Below, piece by piece: positions 1-14,252 of a stretch of 64,000 nucleotides of DNA. Location: the NCBI RefSeq assembly GCF_019578655.1, contig NC_063256.1, positions 8,804,001 through 8,868,000 of the forward strand, read 5' to 3'. A model generated the notes under the pieces. The model did no database searches. It was given only the letters and a program-made list of their open reading frames with translations, and was not told the DNA's origin. The translations under genes and the position numbers were made by a program. This DNA comes from Ricinus communis. Lineage: Eukaryota; Streptophyta; Magnoliopsida; Malpighiales; Euphorbiaceae. Every line of letters starts with the position of its first letter. Positions within the stretch are counted from its first letter, which is position 1.

Positions 1-1381
1 AAGTAAGGTATTTAAGGACATTACTGATTCAACTGTAATCCTAAGAATGTAACAGGATTTGAGATATACACAAATAAAGATTTAATTTGTAATCGATACG
101 AGCAGTGAATAGATTGATAAACAAAATACTCATTATTTAAACTCACTTAAGAGTAAATTAATATTATTTTTTATCTTTTTAATTTATAGAAGTTTTATAA
201 TTTATTACAATTGCATTGATTTATGATTTCTTTCTATATTCCTTTAATATGATACAACATTAAATTATTCTAGGACTGTTAATTGTATGACTATATTTCT
301 TATGAGATTTTTAGTATTCTTCTTTGCCTTTTGGATTTCTTTATCATACAACTAACCATGCTAAAGGAAAAAGTAAATGTTCCAATCAGCCAAAGCGAGG
401 AAAAGATTAATAAAGAAAGAAAAAAGGGCAGTGTTTTTAGACCAAGATTTGGATTTAAATAGGGCTTAATTTGGAGCATGCTGGCAATTGATCACTGGCT
501 AGCATTGATTGATAGAGGTAGAATGTTACTATCCAACACACTAATTATGATTATTAAATTGGATAACCTAACAACTTATAAGTTAAACTGAAGAACACAT
601 TTACATTGACCATATCTAAAGAATTTACATACATCAAACATGAATAGCTGGCTTGACTAAGTTACTTCAACTTTTACCATCAATGCAGCAGTGAGCTTCA
701 TTTTCTTTTCTTGATATAATATTATATATAAAACTGCTTCCAGCATATGTAAGAATGTTAATCATATGTCTACATAGATAAATAATCTGATGTTAATTGG
801 TATTTTCATATGTTGAATCGGTCTACTTTGTCGGTCTTGATAATATAATATTTTCATATTATATGGTGCAGGAGTCCTGGTTATTAATTACTCAAATGAA
901 ATACTTTTTACTGCATTATGTGGGTTTGCTTAGTATTTTGGGTGTAAAAAGGGTAAGCCAATTGGCTTGGGCAGTGCATCCCCATGTCACATTCTTCACC
1001 ATTTTGAGGAAATTTAATAAAGATTCAACTATTATAAAAAAAGTTTAGAAAAGAAATACGTGTAGCGCATGTGGTGAATCACTATTGAGCTGATTTAATT
1101 AGGTATACCTAGAAAAACTACATGATACCAAAGCCGCCACAGCTCAATTACCTTCACTAATAAATTGGTTTTGGGTCATTATCTTTTGCCAAAGAGTTTT
1201 CAAGTACTTGGATCCACCTTGATGCGGACGCAGACATTATATATGGCATATGGCGACTGGACTAGTAAATATACAAGGCAATTCAGTCACTGAATATATC
1301 ACTAAAGTAGGAAGCATAAGGATTTGGTGCATTTCTGTCCCTCCTTATCTCTATATAGAGAGGGATGTCTTATATATAGAT

Positions 1382-1382
<1 letters not shown>

Positions 1383-1416
<34 letters not shown>
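1383..1416. repeat. Tetranucleotide microsatellite (GATA)n
   Basis: About eight and a half uninterrupted units of the tetranucleotide TAGA/GATA. It is a likely polymorphic marker and explains the low-complexity Tyr/Leu/Ser/Ile run in the minus-strand open frame crossing it. Confidence 0.9.
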
Positions 1417-1417
<1 letters not shown>

Positions 1418-2987
1418 AAGAGATATAATGCCCATTTCCAATCTCACCAAACCTTGACAAAGAAACAGGTAATGGTGGTTCGATCAAGCAAGAGAGTTGC
1501 CATTTGCCAAGTGAAATGGCATTTTCAGAGAAAGTTAGGTACGAAATTGATAAAGCTTTAGGCCAGTTTAAGCAATTTACTTCTTTGGGGAGGTTTCCTA
1601 GATTGCGTCGTTTGGTATATGATCCCCATTTGCCTCATTCACGTATTTATCATCACAATCAACCTAAACGGCCCAGTTAATAGGCCTCTTCTCTCTATCT
1701 CTCTCTCTCTCTCGTTGCAACAAATTAATTCTTTAAGACTGTACATCATCAGTTCACAAAGCCCAAAGATACCATACAAGATTGTAGTATGAGTACGTCT
1801 AATCCTAATAATAGTACTAATTTTTGGAATACATATGGATCTCTGTATGAGATTGACGTATGCTGATTGACTCGAACATGCGTGACTAATTAGTTGGCCA
1901 ACCGCTATGAACAAAATGGCATGGATTTCTTCAAGCTTGCACGTTACTATTTTCTTGAAAAATGTTGCAAGAGTAAAACCAAATTCTACTAAATTAGAGT
2001 CTAGTATTTTATAATTATATTTCAGCTAATAATTGAATATCCTATACTAAAAAGATAAAACTAATGATCAATTGTCCTTTCTTTAAATTATTGATAGGTG
2101 CCTGTATAAAGATATATTACATAATTAATTAGTTAAAGGTGGGTCTTAGTGCTTTATTTGTGATAAGGTCATAAATTAGATCTAAGTTAAGAAGCTGTAT
2201 ATATGCTTGCGTGAGTTGTTGGATGCTTCTGGGGTGGATCCTATTTACCAGAATCTCTTTACTTTCTCTTTGAGGCGTGTTTTCTGTATATATCTTGCAC
2301 TATTTAATACAGCAAATCTCAGGATTTTAGTTGCTAACAAAACAACAATATAGATAACATAATTAACATGCATATATTGTATAGTATCTATTAATTAGCT
2401 CAAGTTACTTTTTAGTTGGCTGAGAAAACACCATATGATTGTAAAAAAATAAAGAAAGGAAAATGAAAAGAGAAAAAAAGAAAAGAAAAGGCTAATAGTT
2501 TTCTTGCTGGGAAATTAATCTCAAGTTCAATGGGTAGTTAGGATGATTGTAGTTAGCAAGCATACATAGAAAAAGAAAAACATAAGTAATGGTTCTTGTT
2601 AATGTTTCTGCGACAGATATTTGGATGGCTTCGTTATTGTTATTGCTAGAAGCTCTGGTGAGATGCCGAAAGGGTGATCTCTTGACAGGGACATGCAAGG
2701 CCAATCACAGCATAATTACAAGCACAGAATTACAGGCAGACACCACTGAGCCACATGCCCCCGTCACTAGTTTTCCGAGCGAAGATGAGAATGTGCAAAC
2801 CTGCTGGAGTATAGCTATTTCTTCCTTGTGGCTTTATCAAAAAGACGAAGGAATTCCTACTACCAATTAAAATAGTACGTTCACCTGCCAATCTCTATGA
2901 CTGTGTGTGTATGCGTTGTATACAATTTCTTACAAAATATCACATCCTCTTTACCATGTGTGCTAAGCAGCTATCATGCTTCTTTTA

Positions 2988-3004
2988 TTGTTGTTGTTGT
3001 TGTT
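2988..3004. repeat. Trinucleotide microsatellite (TTG)n
   Basis: Short perfect run of TTG units in intergenic DNA. Confidence 0.8.
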
Positions 3005-4011
3005 ATAAACTTTTGCTATGATTAGGGTTTAAATTGAGAATATCACATTTTAGTGCATCCTTCAATAGCTAAATAGAAGACAAGGATTAGTTGGACAGTG
3101 GGCACTGAAAGCTGGACGACGACGACGACAATAACAACAACAAACAAGTTTGTTTTTTTTCTTTTTTCTTTTTTCATGATATTAATTGCATTATGTTTTG
3201 TTTTTCTCAGTCAGCACAAAGTCTATCTACACAATAAAGTTTTATATCTTATTATTTGTTATCCTTGCATTATATACATTTATGTGCTGCATGAGTTAAA
3301 AATATGAAAAACCTTCCAATATTTTCATAATTTTGAACTCTAAATTCTCGGGGCTGCACTGTGAATATTGTTCGATGTTTTAAAAAACTAAATTATATTA
3401 CTCTATCAAAGAAAACAAATTACTTATTATATTAATAGTCATTAAATCTTACATTTTAAAATAAAAGAATATAATTTTTTTAATTTATAACTAAAAAGAT
3501 GCAGTCTTAAAATCATAGCATGGAAAGGGCATAAAGAAATCATTACTGGTCAATAACTCCAAAAATCAAATCAAAGCAAAAGGGTATAAAAGTAGAGTAG
3601 ACTGCAGGAGGCCCCATGTCTTTTCCAAATCTGATGTAATATAAATGTATAAATAAACCAGAAAAAGATTGAAGATTTAGTAAATACAGGAGATGTGTTA
3701 TAAATTGAATGTGATCTCCATTCTGCGGGCTGAACAGCAGCCATCATCCTCATCGCATTATTACAGAACCCTGTTCCTAGAAGACCATACCCATCATTTG
3801 AAGAACTATGAACTCGCAGATGATCGTATCAAAACCAGCCTACCCAGTTTGTAAGGCCCAATATATCTAAAATAAAATACATATATGTATATAAATCCTT
3901 AGATTATCGAACTGTTGAAAGGCCCAATACATGGTTGTGGGCGCCTCTAAAATCATTTATCCCTATAATGTTCCATTTTTCTCACAAGCTTCAAATAATC
4001 AACTGCTGAAA

Positions 4012-4373
4012 TAGGAATGCTAACGGATCGGGTTTGGTCGCCCCCCATTCCCGTTCCATTAAGTAACACTTCGGCTGGGTTTGGCTTCCTCTATTTCTGT
4101 TCCGTTAAGGCGGAGGTGGGTCGGATTTAATAATATCTGTTATATTTATTTTATATATTTTTTAATATTTTAACTATTATTGAATAATAATTGAAAAATA
4201 AATTTAGATTTAAATAATATTTAAAATATTTATATTTTATAAATATAAAATATGGGACATATATAAAAATAGTTGAGTTTAGTTCGAAATGGTTACGAAG
4301 TGAAAACAAAACGAGATGGTTTAAATTTGTCTCTATCTCGTCATTAGTAGCGAGACAAATATTTTTTGTCCTA
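4012..4373 (+). mobile_element. Decayed non-autonomous hAT-type element (older relative of the 44.3-kb MITE)
   Basis: The left end (TAGGAATGCTAACGG) and right end (TTTTGTCCTA) are decayed inverted repeats resembling the common plant hAT MITE end of the TAGGGATGGCAA type. Behind the left end comes a GC-rich, C/G-run stretch, then a long AT-rich core, then a segment near 4325-4360 (TTTGTCTC...TCATTAGTAGC). The same order occurs in the reverse complement of the element at 44302-44811. I see no intact 8-bp target duplication, so this copy is older. There is no coding capacity. Confidence 0.6.
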
Positions 4374-7300
4374 ATTGATTCAAATTATCGATTACTCACA
4401 AAAGCAGAGCAATAATTATATTCATAGTGAAATGTTAAACTGTCCACTGTATAAAGTTTTTATAATAGAATTAAATTAATTGATAAATTAACAACTGATA
4501 AGATATTCATCTATTCCATTTTTAACTTTAAATTCAAACTATAATTTATACATATTTAATTATTTAAATATATATATATGAGAATATAGAGCCGGCCTAA
4601 ACAACAATTTTTCCAACAACAAACTGACAATCCAATTTCGGACGCTATTGCTTTTGTACAGTACCCAAACTTTTGTTTGATTGCAACACAATTTTCAACT
4701 GGAGGACTTAGTAATCAAGACCCATCCGATGGGTCCTTTTAGGGTATGAATCTTAATCATTTTGATATCTCCTTACAAGTGTCTATGGTAATAGAAACCA
4801 TGATCATGGCTGTGGCGGATGGGGTGGGTGTCCATTTTTTATTTTCTCTTAATTTCCATCGTCAGTTCATACTGGAACCCAAATCATGGGGGTGGGGCTG
4901 CCCTGTGGAAGCATGTAAACGTCAGCAATGACTGCATTGTACGTATTCCAGTTCTAGAAAGGCAATTAAATAGAAACAAGAAAGAGAATTTCAAGGAATC
5001 CCACTAAACCGTTTACTTGGAGTTTACTAATAAGCAAGTAACTGTTCGTGGCAACAAGAAGAAAATTGGATTTCTCTTGTTTTATTATTTCTGGCTGCTT
5101 ATTTTAGCGTTTATTATTCCTTCTCCGACTCCATTTATCTGTTTTATATAAACTATTACTTTAATTAAATTGATTTGTTCAATTTAATAAATATTAAAAC
5201 TTCACTTTTTTATTTAACATTTTTTATGATAATAAATTAATACGTATATTAAATTTTTTTCTAAATGATATGATTGACATATTAATATTAAGTATCATTT
5301 CCTAGTAAAATTCCTGACATTTTTTTCCTCTTTTTAAAATATTATTAGCTTATATGTTAGTTTCAATCTATAAATTGATAATAAAAATGTAATTCATATA
5401 CTGTATTTTAAATTAGAGTTATTATTCAATTAAAAAGATAACTTAATAGTAAAAATAATAAAAATTATCATAATCATTATATTTTTATCCCCATACATCA
5501 AAATTATTGTGCCCACATCTAAATTATTAATAAATATAAGAAAATTTTTAAGACTCAGCTTTACATATATATATTTTGTTGGATATTTTTGTTTATAGAA
5601 TTTTATTTTATTCCTTTGATACATCCGATTTATTTATAAGGGATTATTGAATATGTGCGACTAGTTGAATTTCTTTTTTCTTTTTTTAATTTCTTGTACT
5701 CCCAGTAATTTCTAAACTAATCTTTTTAGTTTAACTAAAAAAATATTAATTTAGAATTATCTTACTTCATTACAAAATTAAGTTTCTAAATACTGTTCGC
5801 AGACACTAATATATCACTTTGGGTTAATTTTTTTAATTAATATTATTTCAATTATTAAACTGTGTGATTTAAATTTTCTGCTTGAACCAGAATGTCCGCA
5901 CGTTAAACGAAATGCTCGTTATCTACGTGGAAAATAATAAATCGGACAAAAGAATAATGTTACAAAAAATCTTCATTTGAAGTTACAAGGTGATGCACGT
6001 GCGCAACCTGCCAGCCACTTCAACTATGTGCATTGCTCCTATTCATATATAGAGGATAAAACTTTTTAATAATTATTGGGAAAGAGAGTTGATGATGGTA
6101 CTACTTATATACTAGGTTGTAATATCTTTTTAAAATATAATTTCATCTTTTAAATTTATGGTTTTAATTTTAATAAAAAAATTACTCATCAAAAGAAATA
6201 CGACTTATTTTGATTTGTAGTTAATATGAAACGTTATATTATTATATATTCTTTTAGTTAAGAGAATTTGAATTTGATTGGATCTTCGGATAATGGTATG
6301 GAGAGTGATAAAACTAATTTATAGACTAAATTGTGGCCCGCTTTTCAAATTTTACTCACAATTGAGCTCGACCCTAATTTCTGACGATGATGATCAATTT
6401 ATAAATTAAATTATAATATTATCTCACATAATATAAAGATGAAAGTTTAAACTTGAAACTTTCACCTTTCAAAAACATTCTCCTTGTTCTATTGAGCTAA
6501 ACCTCAAAAGTAGGCGGTGAAGAATAAATTAATTGCCAAAGAAATAAGTTGTGTGTGCAATAGAAATTGATGGCGCAAATATCGGAGGCCATATTTGTTC
6601 TTACAAAACAGAATTAGGAGTCCGATTCATCCTTTTAGCAGGGAAAGCAAAAGCATGAACTCTTGAACGTGGGGTTTTCTTACATTTTTAAATTCACAAA
6701 ATTCAAATTGTTTGATGGCGACAAGCCTAATCTGATTGGTAAAAAGAAATAAATTTGAATTAAATACAGGTGGGATTTCGATCATTTTTAGCACATTGGC
6801 TTTGTTAAAATACTATAACTTCACACTGGTACTCATCCACAACTTTATATATTTATTGAATGGGTACCATTCTTTTTCTTTAAAAAAATAAAAACATGCA
6901 AATGAAGTCCCAAAAAGAAACCAATTGGATATTATTTAGTATTGAGAACCGACATGCATTCCTTTAAGACTAATGCAATGAATTACGACACCAATTCTTT
7001 AAATATCAGGTTTAAGATTTTATATTTAGGGCATAGAGTCTTCAAATGTTGAGATTGGTCAGGAGGAGTCGATATGAAGAGTTGACCACTAAACTGCGTT
7101 GTGCCAACTGAGGGAGTAGAAGAAGTCCGTCCCTCTGTTTCAAGAGTTGCGGCAATTAGTGCTTCAGTCCAGGCCAGAGGTGCTTTTTACTGCACATTAT
7201 TTTTCTTTTAATGGCGGCTGACTCCCCATATGCCCTTTCCTCGCCACCGTCAATGCTTCCATCATTTTCCTTTACGGGAAAAATAAATAAAGACCTGCAG

Positions 7301-8701
7301 TTTACCTTTGTGTTCAAAAAGGTCTTAAATAGTTTTTCCTTTTGAAACTTTAGTATCTAATGAGAAAATAATATGAAAAGTAACTTACTAATTAGAATTA
7401 GCCTCTGTAAATATTTAGTTGGGAAGAATATCATTAATATAAGTTATTCTTGTTCATGCCATCATAAGTTAATGATATTTGTCGGTTTGATGCTCTATTA
7501 ATACTGATTATGTTTCTTATTAAGAACTAAAACAATTCTTTTCTTTAAATTAATCATAGAAGCTCTTTTTGTCACACAGGCAAAATCACAATTTCATTTT
7601 CATACTTCTTCCTTTTCTTGATGTACTTACATTTCATGGCTTATTCTTTACTCAGTAATCTTATGTAAAATATTTAGCCTTTTATACGTTTAATGTCATC
7701 TTTATTTATAATCAAATATTTTTTTTTTGAAACTGAAATTTATAAACATAACTTCATTGTGTTTACATTATTCAATTAAAATCGACAGAGAAATGTCCTA
7801 AAAATTGTTTTTTTTTTTTGTATTTAAGTAAGCAACAAATGTAATTCTCCATATTTTCCACACACAAAAAAAAAAAAAAAAAAAAACGTTTCGTATGGGC
7901 ACAAGAAGAAACTGTCCCAATTAGCGGGTGGAAATACGTGAAGACCCAATACATTTCATATCTGATTCATGAATCTGAATTTAGTATGAAAATTGAGTGC
8001 TCATTGACCACAAATAAAAAAGATAAATTAATTGTGGTGTGCATAAAACCAACTCGGAAAGTATTTGATTTTTTATTTTATTTTATTTTAATTACAAACA
8101 AAAAGAAAACATAGCACATCATGTTAAGCTATAATCTTGAAACTTGAAAGGCAAAACTGAACTTTTTTTTCTGCTAATTTTCATTTTGAATAACAGGAAA
8201 AATCGGTAAAAAATGGATATTTAAATACCTGTAATTTAGTTTTTTAATTATTTTAATGTATGAATTAATCTAATAATCACTTAAAAAGCACTCTAATTTT
8301 AATTTTTATTGATATTTAAAATATACGTGAATGCACCGAAAAAAAAGTGTAAATATCACTGGAAAAATTAATGTACATATAGAGGTATATTTAAAAATAA
8401 GATGTTAAAATAACATTGATAAACTAAAATTTAGGTGCCCAAAATATGGATTAAGCCAAGAAGATTATACATAAAAGGCATTTGTTGATTGGGTTACGTC
8501 CATCAATGTATAATGTACAAACAAACTACTGTTTGTATGTAAATGAAATAGAAATAGAAAAAGAAATAAGAATAAAAATGAGAAGTATGGTAGTGTTAGC
8601 TGCCGTAAAATGCTACGTAATTTAGAATCACCAAAGATGAGGAATTCTCAGAAGGTTCTGTCTGTGCCTTGATGATGCGTCACGTAAACAAATTCTTATT
8701 A
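4374..8701. other. AT-rich intergenic region, no supported gene
   Basis: No supported gene. It contains A- and T-runs, including a 21-base A-run at 7866-7886, and a 17-bp palindrome-like site at 4719-4735. The last few hundred bases are the 3' flank of the MYB gene on the minus strand. Confidence 0.5.
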
Positions 8702-9758
8702 TCACATTAGCTGCTGCTGCAGAAACCATATATTCTCTTCATTCCATATACTCTCCAATGACTCTCCTCCATCTAGTATTAATCCATTACTCTCCATTTC
8801 CACTTCTCCTGCCCAACTACCCGACCCGTTTTCTTTATAGTATTCCTCGCTGCTTTGGTTTTGATACTCTGTCAGGTCTGACACCGGGTCTAAAGAGTCC
8901 GACGAAGTTCCTGATGGCTCCGGTATGAGATTTGGGTCGACTCGCCACTCTGTTTCGCCTGCTGCTGCTGCTATATGATCATTATGATTGACGATGGTGG
9001 TGGGTTGACCCGTGGAAGACCCGGATGATGATGCCTGGATTCGCTCAATCAATCTTGGCATCCAGATATAGCGCATGGCGTCTCTGAATTGTTTGCTATT
9101 AACATCACATTTGAGTTGCTTCGCTTGCTTTTGTACTCTTGTCCTCCAGTAGTTCTTTATCTCATTGTCTGTTCTTCCAGGCAAGTACTGCGCTATTTTT
9201 GACCACCTTAAATTGTTTCAAGAAATAGAAAGATTAGACTTCTGCTTGCTAGCAATTAAGAAGCAATTACAATACAAGAACTGGTAAAATAAAAAAGAAA
9301 ACAAATTGATTACTAACTGAGTACCTGTTGCCCCAACGAGAATGGAGTTCAAGAATCAACAGCTGTTCTTGAAGGGTTATGTTTCCACGTCGAACATCTG
9401 GTCGCAAGTAGTTTAACCATCTCAATCTACAGCTTTTACCTGTCCGTTTCAATCCTGTAAATAATCGAAGATTCAAGAACAACATACCATTCGGTCAGGA
9501 ACCCAGATATTTAGTCTTGCTGATTCTTACTATATATATATATATATATATGTAGCTAGGGTAGAAAAGATGAAGGTAAGGGCAGAAAAGATGTTAACCT
9601 GAGCATCGTGCAGCAGAATTCCACCGTCCTTCGCCGTGAACTTTAACATACTCAGTAAGTATGGCGTCCTCTTCTACTGTCCATGGACCTTTCCTTATGT
9701 CTGCATCCTCTTCATTTGGGTAACTTTGACAAACATAATTTATTTCCTGAGCATCCAT
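8702..9758 (-). CDS. R2R3-MYB transcription factor, subgroup 20 type (MYB2/62/78/108/112 group)
   Basis: Nuclear DNA-binding regulator; relatives act in drought, phosphate-starvation, wounding, anther and senescence responses. Three exons on the minus strand: 9758-9599, 9454-9325 and 9206-8702, 264 residues, with GT/AG introns at the two positions typical of R2R3-MYB genes. R2 has tryptophans W26, W46 and W66; R3 has I78, W97 and W116. The R3 end carries the highly conserved [20 protein letters not shown], followed by [11 protein letters not shown] and the [10 protein letters not shown] block, which mark this subgroup. The rest is Ser/acidic rich and ends in [10 protein letters not shown], a likely activation segment. 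The start is the first ATG before the R2 repeat. A TATAAATA box lies 108 bp upstream. Intron 1 contains a TA microsatellite. The exact orthologue within the subgroup cannot be fixed by eye. Confidence 0.93.
9531..9551. repeat. TA dinucleotide microsatellite in MYB intron 1
   Basis: Twenty-one bases of alternating T and A inside the first intron of the MYB gene, a likely length polymorphism. Confidence 0.85.
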
Positions 9759-9865
9759 TTCTTCAATCAAGACTTGGAAAAGGGAAGAGGGAAAGATTTG
9801 GAGTGTAGGATTGGCAGATGAGGTGTTTAAGTTGGCATTGAATATTTAGATACGCAAACTGATTG

Positions 9866-9873
9866 TATTTATA
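9866..9873 (-). promoter_or_regulatory. TATA box of the MYB gene
   Basis: On the minus strand this reads TATAAATA, 108 bp upstream of the MYB start codon, which fits a 5' UTR of about 75 bases. Confidence 0.6.
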
Positions 9874-12800
9874 TTAGAAGTGAGGTAAAGATAGCAACTA
9901 GAAGACTAAGACCATATGAAGTAGCTAGCATGTGATATAATAGGACCACAACTTGAGTATATATAATATATAAATTTAATTATACTGCTAACTATGAGGT
10001 TTTTGCACTAACTATTCTTCCCTTTTTATAATTTGGGGTTGACCATTTGACTTTTCAACTTTCTTACACACGCACACTGGAAGACCAGACGAGATTTTTG
10101 TTTCCTAATTGATAGTTTATCTTGTAATAACATTATATTAATGGGTTCACAGTAGATCTGTCTTACAATGTAATATGCAGCATGTGAAGATGATGAGATT
10201 GACGGACCAAGATTTCAAAAGGTTTCTGCTTAAGATTATATAATTTCTCCGACCACTATCAATCCTCTCGTGCTTTAAAGTAATACTACCGAGGACCAAT
10301 TTTTTATTTTTATTTTTTTAAAGAAAAGGTAGTAATACTTTTATTCTTTTAGATGACCATGCCTTAGCCACCATCAACCAATCGCATTGGTGTCTCAAAC
10401 TTGGACCAGAACTCCACTCTTCTCCGTCCATAACAGAATTACTCGTTTTCCTTCCTCATCTCCCGTTCCAATGGATGGATTGCAGTCGTATTTTTCTTTC
10501 ATTAATGGGCTAAAGCCCAGATAGAATCAGGGGAAATTTTATCTTTCTTAGATTATAAACGAGGAGAGTTGAGACTACAACTCAATGAAAAGCATATCCA
10601 TTTACTGGCTAAATTAAAGAAATATTTGATTCAGGAGTTTAATGCACCTAATAGTTATTTTTCACTGAACAATAACTGGTAGCTGATTGAGTCCAAATCA
10701 GTTGCTGATCGTATCAGCTCTATTTTAGAGTTGTTTCTTATCAGCTAATAACTGATTTTTTTTATTTGAACATTATTATCTTTATTAAAAATTTATTAAT
10801 AATAATTTATTTTAAATTGATATCATATAATTAAATTTGTATACTTTATAATAAATAATTATTATTTTAAAATTATTTTTAATAGTTAAATAATCATATA
10901 TTTATAATTATATTATTTAAAATAAAAAATTATCCACAGTAACCATTTAATACACTAACAACAACTGTTAATAGAATTTTAATAAGCAGTTTAATTTATA
11001 AGATATCAATAATCAGCTACCGGCTGCATTGATCAGTCAAATCAAATAAGTTCTAAATCACAAATCGTTTTGTAAGAGTCTTTAAATGAATATAATTATT
11101 TAAAAAATTAGATTTAATTTTTCCATCATTTCCTTAAAAGAAAAATCCTTTACTTTCATAAAGAAAGAATCGTATAATCCCGTCAAAAACTAAGATAAAT
11201 ATGAAAGATAATGTTATTATTAAAATATGAGTCAAAAAGTTTTAACTTTAGCTTGTAATGTTCCTGATTTATTTTTATTAAATACACTTCCAAATTTGTC
11301 TCTTTCAGTTTTAAATATCACAAAGCATTCTTAAATGCCTTGGCAAAATGGTGAAGCGAAGCAGGTATTATTATCAGAAACATTTTACGTTTAACACAAG
11401 GAATAGATCATAATAGAAGCAATATATATATCATTATTGAACTATTTTTAATTACAAATGCAAGCTTCATAAGATAATAGGAACAAAGTATTACATCTAT
11501 TACAAAAGATAATAAAAATCTAATAAAATTTGTTTACATTTGATGTATACTTCCACTTATATACTACAATTATAAATTATTGATATATATTTATTAGTTT
11601 TAAATAATAAAATATATGTTAATTATTTAATATCATAATATATGTATTTTTTTTTCTATTTATTATAGTGTATGCACTGTATCTAAATAATATTTTTTAA
11701 TAAATATAATATTATTACTAAAGATGTGCTTGATAATTGAGAAAACACTGGAAGCATCCAATAAATGTTGACCATATCTTTGAACACACAACAACTGTAA
11801 ATGTAAAGAATATTTATGATGCAAGTTTAATTCCCACCGCTAGAGAAAGAGACACTGATTCCATTTTAAATTCACTCAATAGATTATTCTTTGATTTTTC
11901 CATTTACCTTTTTCTGTGCAGTTACTTTCTTTAAATTGACTTTAAAGAAAATCCACAGTAAATCATAATTTCTTTTAAAAGAAGATACGGTAAGAAATAT
12001 AATAGTTTAGATTTTTTGAAAAAGCTGGCTACTCTGCAACAATGCCTAACTAAGCAAGCATAACAGAGTTTCTAGAAATTGAGATTTACTAAACCACCAA
12101 AAGAAAAGCCACTTGTACTCGTCCGAACCAAAAATTCCAGGCGAGTTAAAAGAAGTCGTCCTAGCATCAGGATTCCGAGATAGAGCATTAACCCACATCA
12201 AATTTCATCCTATGATCTCGCTCGAGTGAGTGTGATCTATTTAGACGAACTCGTATCAAGAAGAATGCAATTATACACCTGTAAAACAATAAGTTATGAA
12301 TTTAAAAAAAGAAAAAGAACAGTTCTCTTGCAGAGATCAATATACAAATTGAAAATTCTGATTTGTATCACAACTTTGGGGAAGCCTCATTTACCTTACC
12401 TTTCCAAAGTACAAAAGTCATATCATAACTTTCTTTTCTTTTCTGTTTCCTAGTTGCATATTAGTGGTGTATGTACTTTTTTTCTTTGCCAGTAACAGAA
12501 TCCCGTTGGGTTGCTGTTCCCATTTTCCTAATTAATTCCATGTCTGTGCTAATAATGGAGAGAAGATAGAGAAGTAAATTTTGGAATATCACTTTCTCCA
12601 CGATTGATGGCTATACTCTTTCTTTTGAGAATTGGATGATGCCTATTCTTATATATACGGATTGCTCATAATAAATCATGTATACAAATTTGAATGAATT
12701 AATTTTAGAAAAAAAAAAAAAAGAATAATCATATTTTCACATGATTTTAAGTCTTTCGGAATATTTTTTATCATTATTTTCTTAAGTTGCAAAAGTTCTG

Positions 12801-13146
12801 AATTCCATAGTATGTTAAATTGAGGAAAAAAATAAAAACTGAATTATATTTCTTTTTCAGACTTTTCAAAAACCATGTAATAGCATCTCAATCATGGGAT
12901 GAAATTTGATGGAACATGAGCAACAATATGTAGCATGAGTTCTGGACGTGTCCAATAGCCAATTTCCAACTTCAGTGGAGCATCAAGAAAGGATTCTATC
13001 TAACTCTTTCATTTGAATTGGTGGAAGCATAAATTAATTAAGATTATATAGGTATATATAGGGTTTGATTGGGAGTAGGGTTGCTTTCTGTCTATTTCGT
13101 AGGGTTAGGAAGAAGGAAACGAACCAGTGCATGACAAATACTCCAA

Positions 13147-13147
<1 letters not shown>

Positions 13148-13179
<32 letters not shown>
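13148..13179. repeat. TA dinucleotide microsatellite
   Basis: Thirty-two bases of alternating T and A in intergenic DNA. Confidence 0.9.
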
Positions 13180-13181
<2 letters not shown>

Positions 13182-14232
13182 TTAGGAGAGATCATACTTT
13201 AATTCTACATTATCGAGATCCCCATATCTCTTTGTTTAATCGCTCAAAATTGCGTTTACTTGTTGAAAACCTTGGACATTTGTAGCTCTCTAATTCAAAC
13301 TCATGTCGAAGGTCTTCTCCTGAGAATAAGACATGCATCCATTACCATTTGTACAGGTAATCATAAACCTTAGCATGAACAGTACAGACATTTCAGAAGT
13401 TTCAACTTCATTTTTCTATTACAAACTCATTTCCATTTTAAATTTATGTTTCCAACGCTAATCATAGGACTCACCAACCTTATATAATAACGTTAAAGAA
13501 ATTCATCCATCATTCATATCAGGCTTGTGATTTGTTGTTACTTTCTTTCCTTGGAAAAACCCATCTTTAAACTTTATAATATTTTCTGTTTTGAAATTGA
13601 CTCCTAAAGTATGTTTATATTTTCTCAGGTCCATGAACTATTGTTCAAAGAACCTTTTGTCTAATATGATGCAAATGATATAATCAAATATGCTTTTGTT
13701 CATTTTCAACGGGATATTTACCACTCTCTAATAGTTCCTCATTTAGTGTTATTTTCTCTTTGCATAATTTTAGAATATTTATTTTCCTTTTTTATATTTT
13801 ATCTCATGGAGCACAGCCTTACTGTATAAATAAATAAATAAAAGCCTTATTATTAATAAAAATAATATTTCTAAACTTAATAAATACAAGTACACTCCTA
13901 AAAACCTAACGCCAAAAAGATCAAGAGTTTAGGTGTTGCCTTTTTTTTTTTTTTTTTGACCTTTTACTATGTGATAAGAAATAGTTTGATACTCACGTTT
14001 CTATAGCCATCGAAATGTTTTCTCAAGCCGACCGGAAAATGGCATTTCAGATAGCGACCATGACGTTAACGATGACGACAAGAATGACGATGGCTGCTCA
14101 TAGTCATGGGTTAATGGTAAAGGGAATGTGCTTGTGGTGGTCATCGCAGAGCAGATGCCAAAAAGAACAAAGTAGAAATGTTATTCCAGTGCTTTTACAG
14201 GGAAACATTCTGTAGAAATTCCCCATTTAAAC

Positions 14233-14252
14233 ATATATATATATATATATAT
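14233..14252. repeat. AT dinucleotide microsatellite
   Basis: Twenty bases of alternating A and T in intergenic DNA. Confidence 0.85.

Larger units (their letters stand above)
1..4011. other. AT-rich intergenic region, no supported gene
   Basis: No reading frame here shows a domain or splice pattern I recognise. Open frames at 797-1048, 2492-2870 and 3098-3307 are short and isolated. The stretch holds a GATA-type microsatellite (1383-1416), a short TTG repeat (2988-3004) and a pyrimidine-rich tract near 1690-1715. A non-coding RNA cannot be excluded. Confidence 0.5.

Noticed and set aside
797..1048. 83-codon plus-strand frame
   Set aside because: Low-complexity aromatic translation without an ATG start (begins TTG); no family resemblance.
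2492..2870. Opposed open frames of 70 and 93 codons
   Set aside because: They overlap on opposite strands, have no domain or splice partners, and cannot be told from chance.
14015..14215. 66-codon frame rich in Met and Thr
   Set aside because: Repetitive ACG/ATG codons, no domain, no neighbouring exon; at most a relic.
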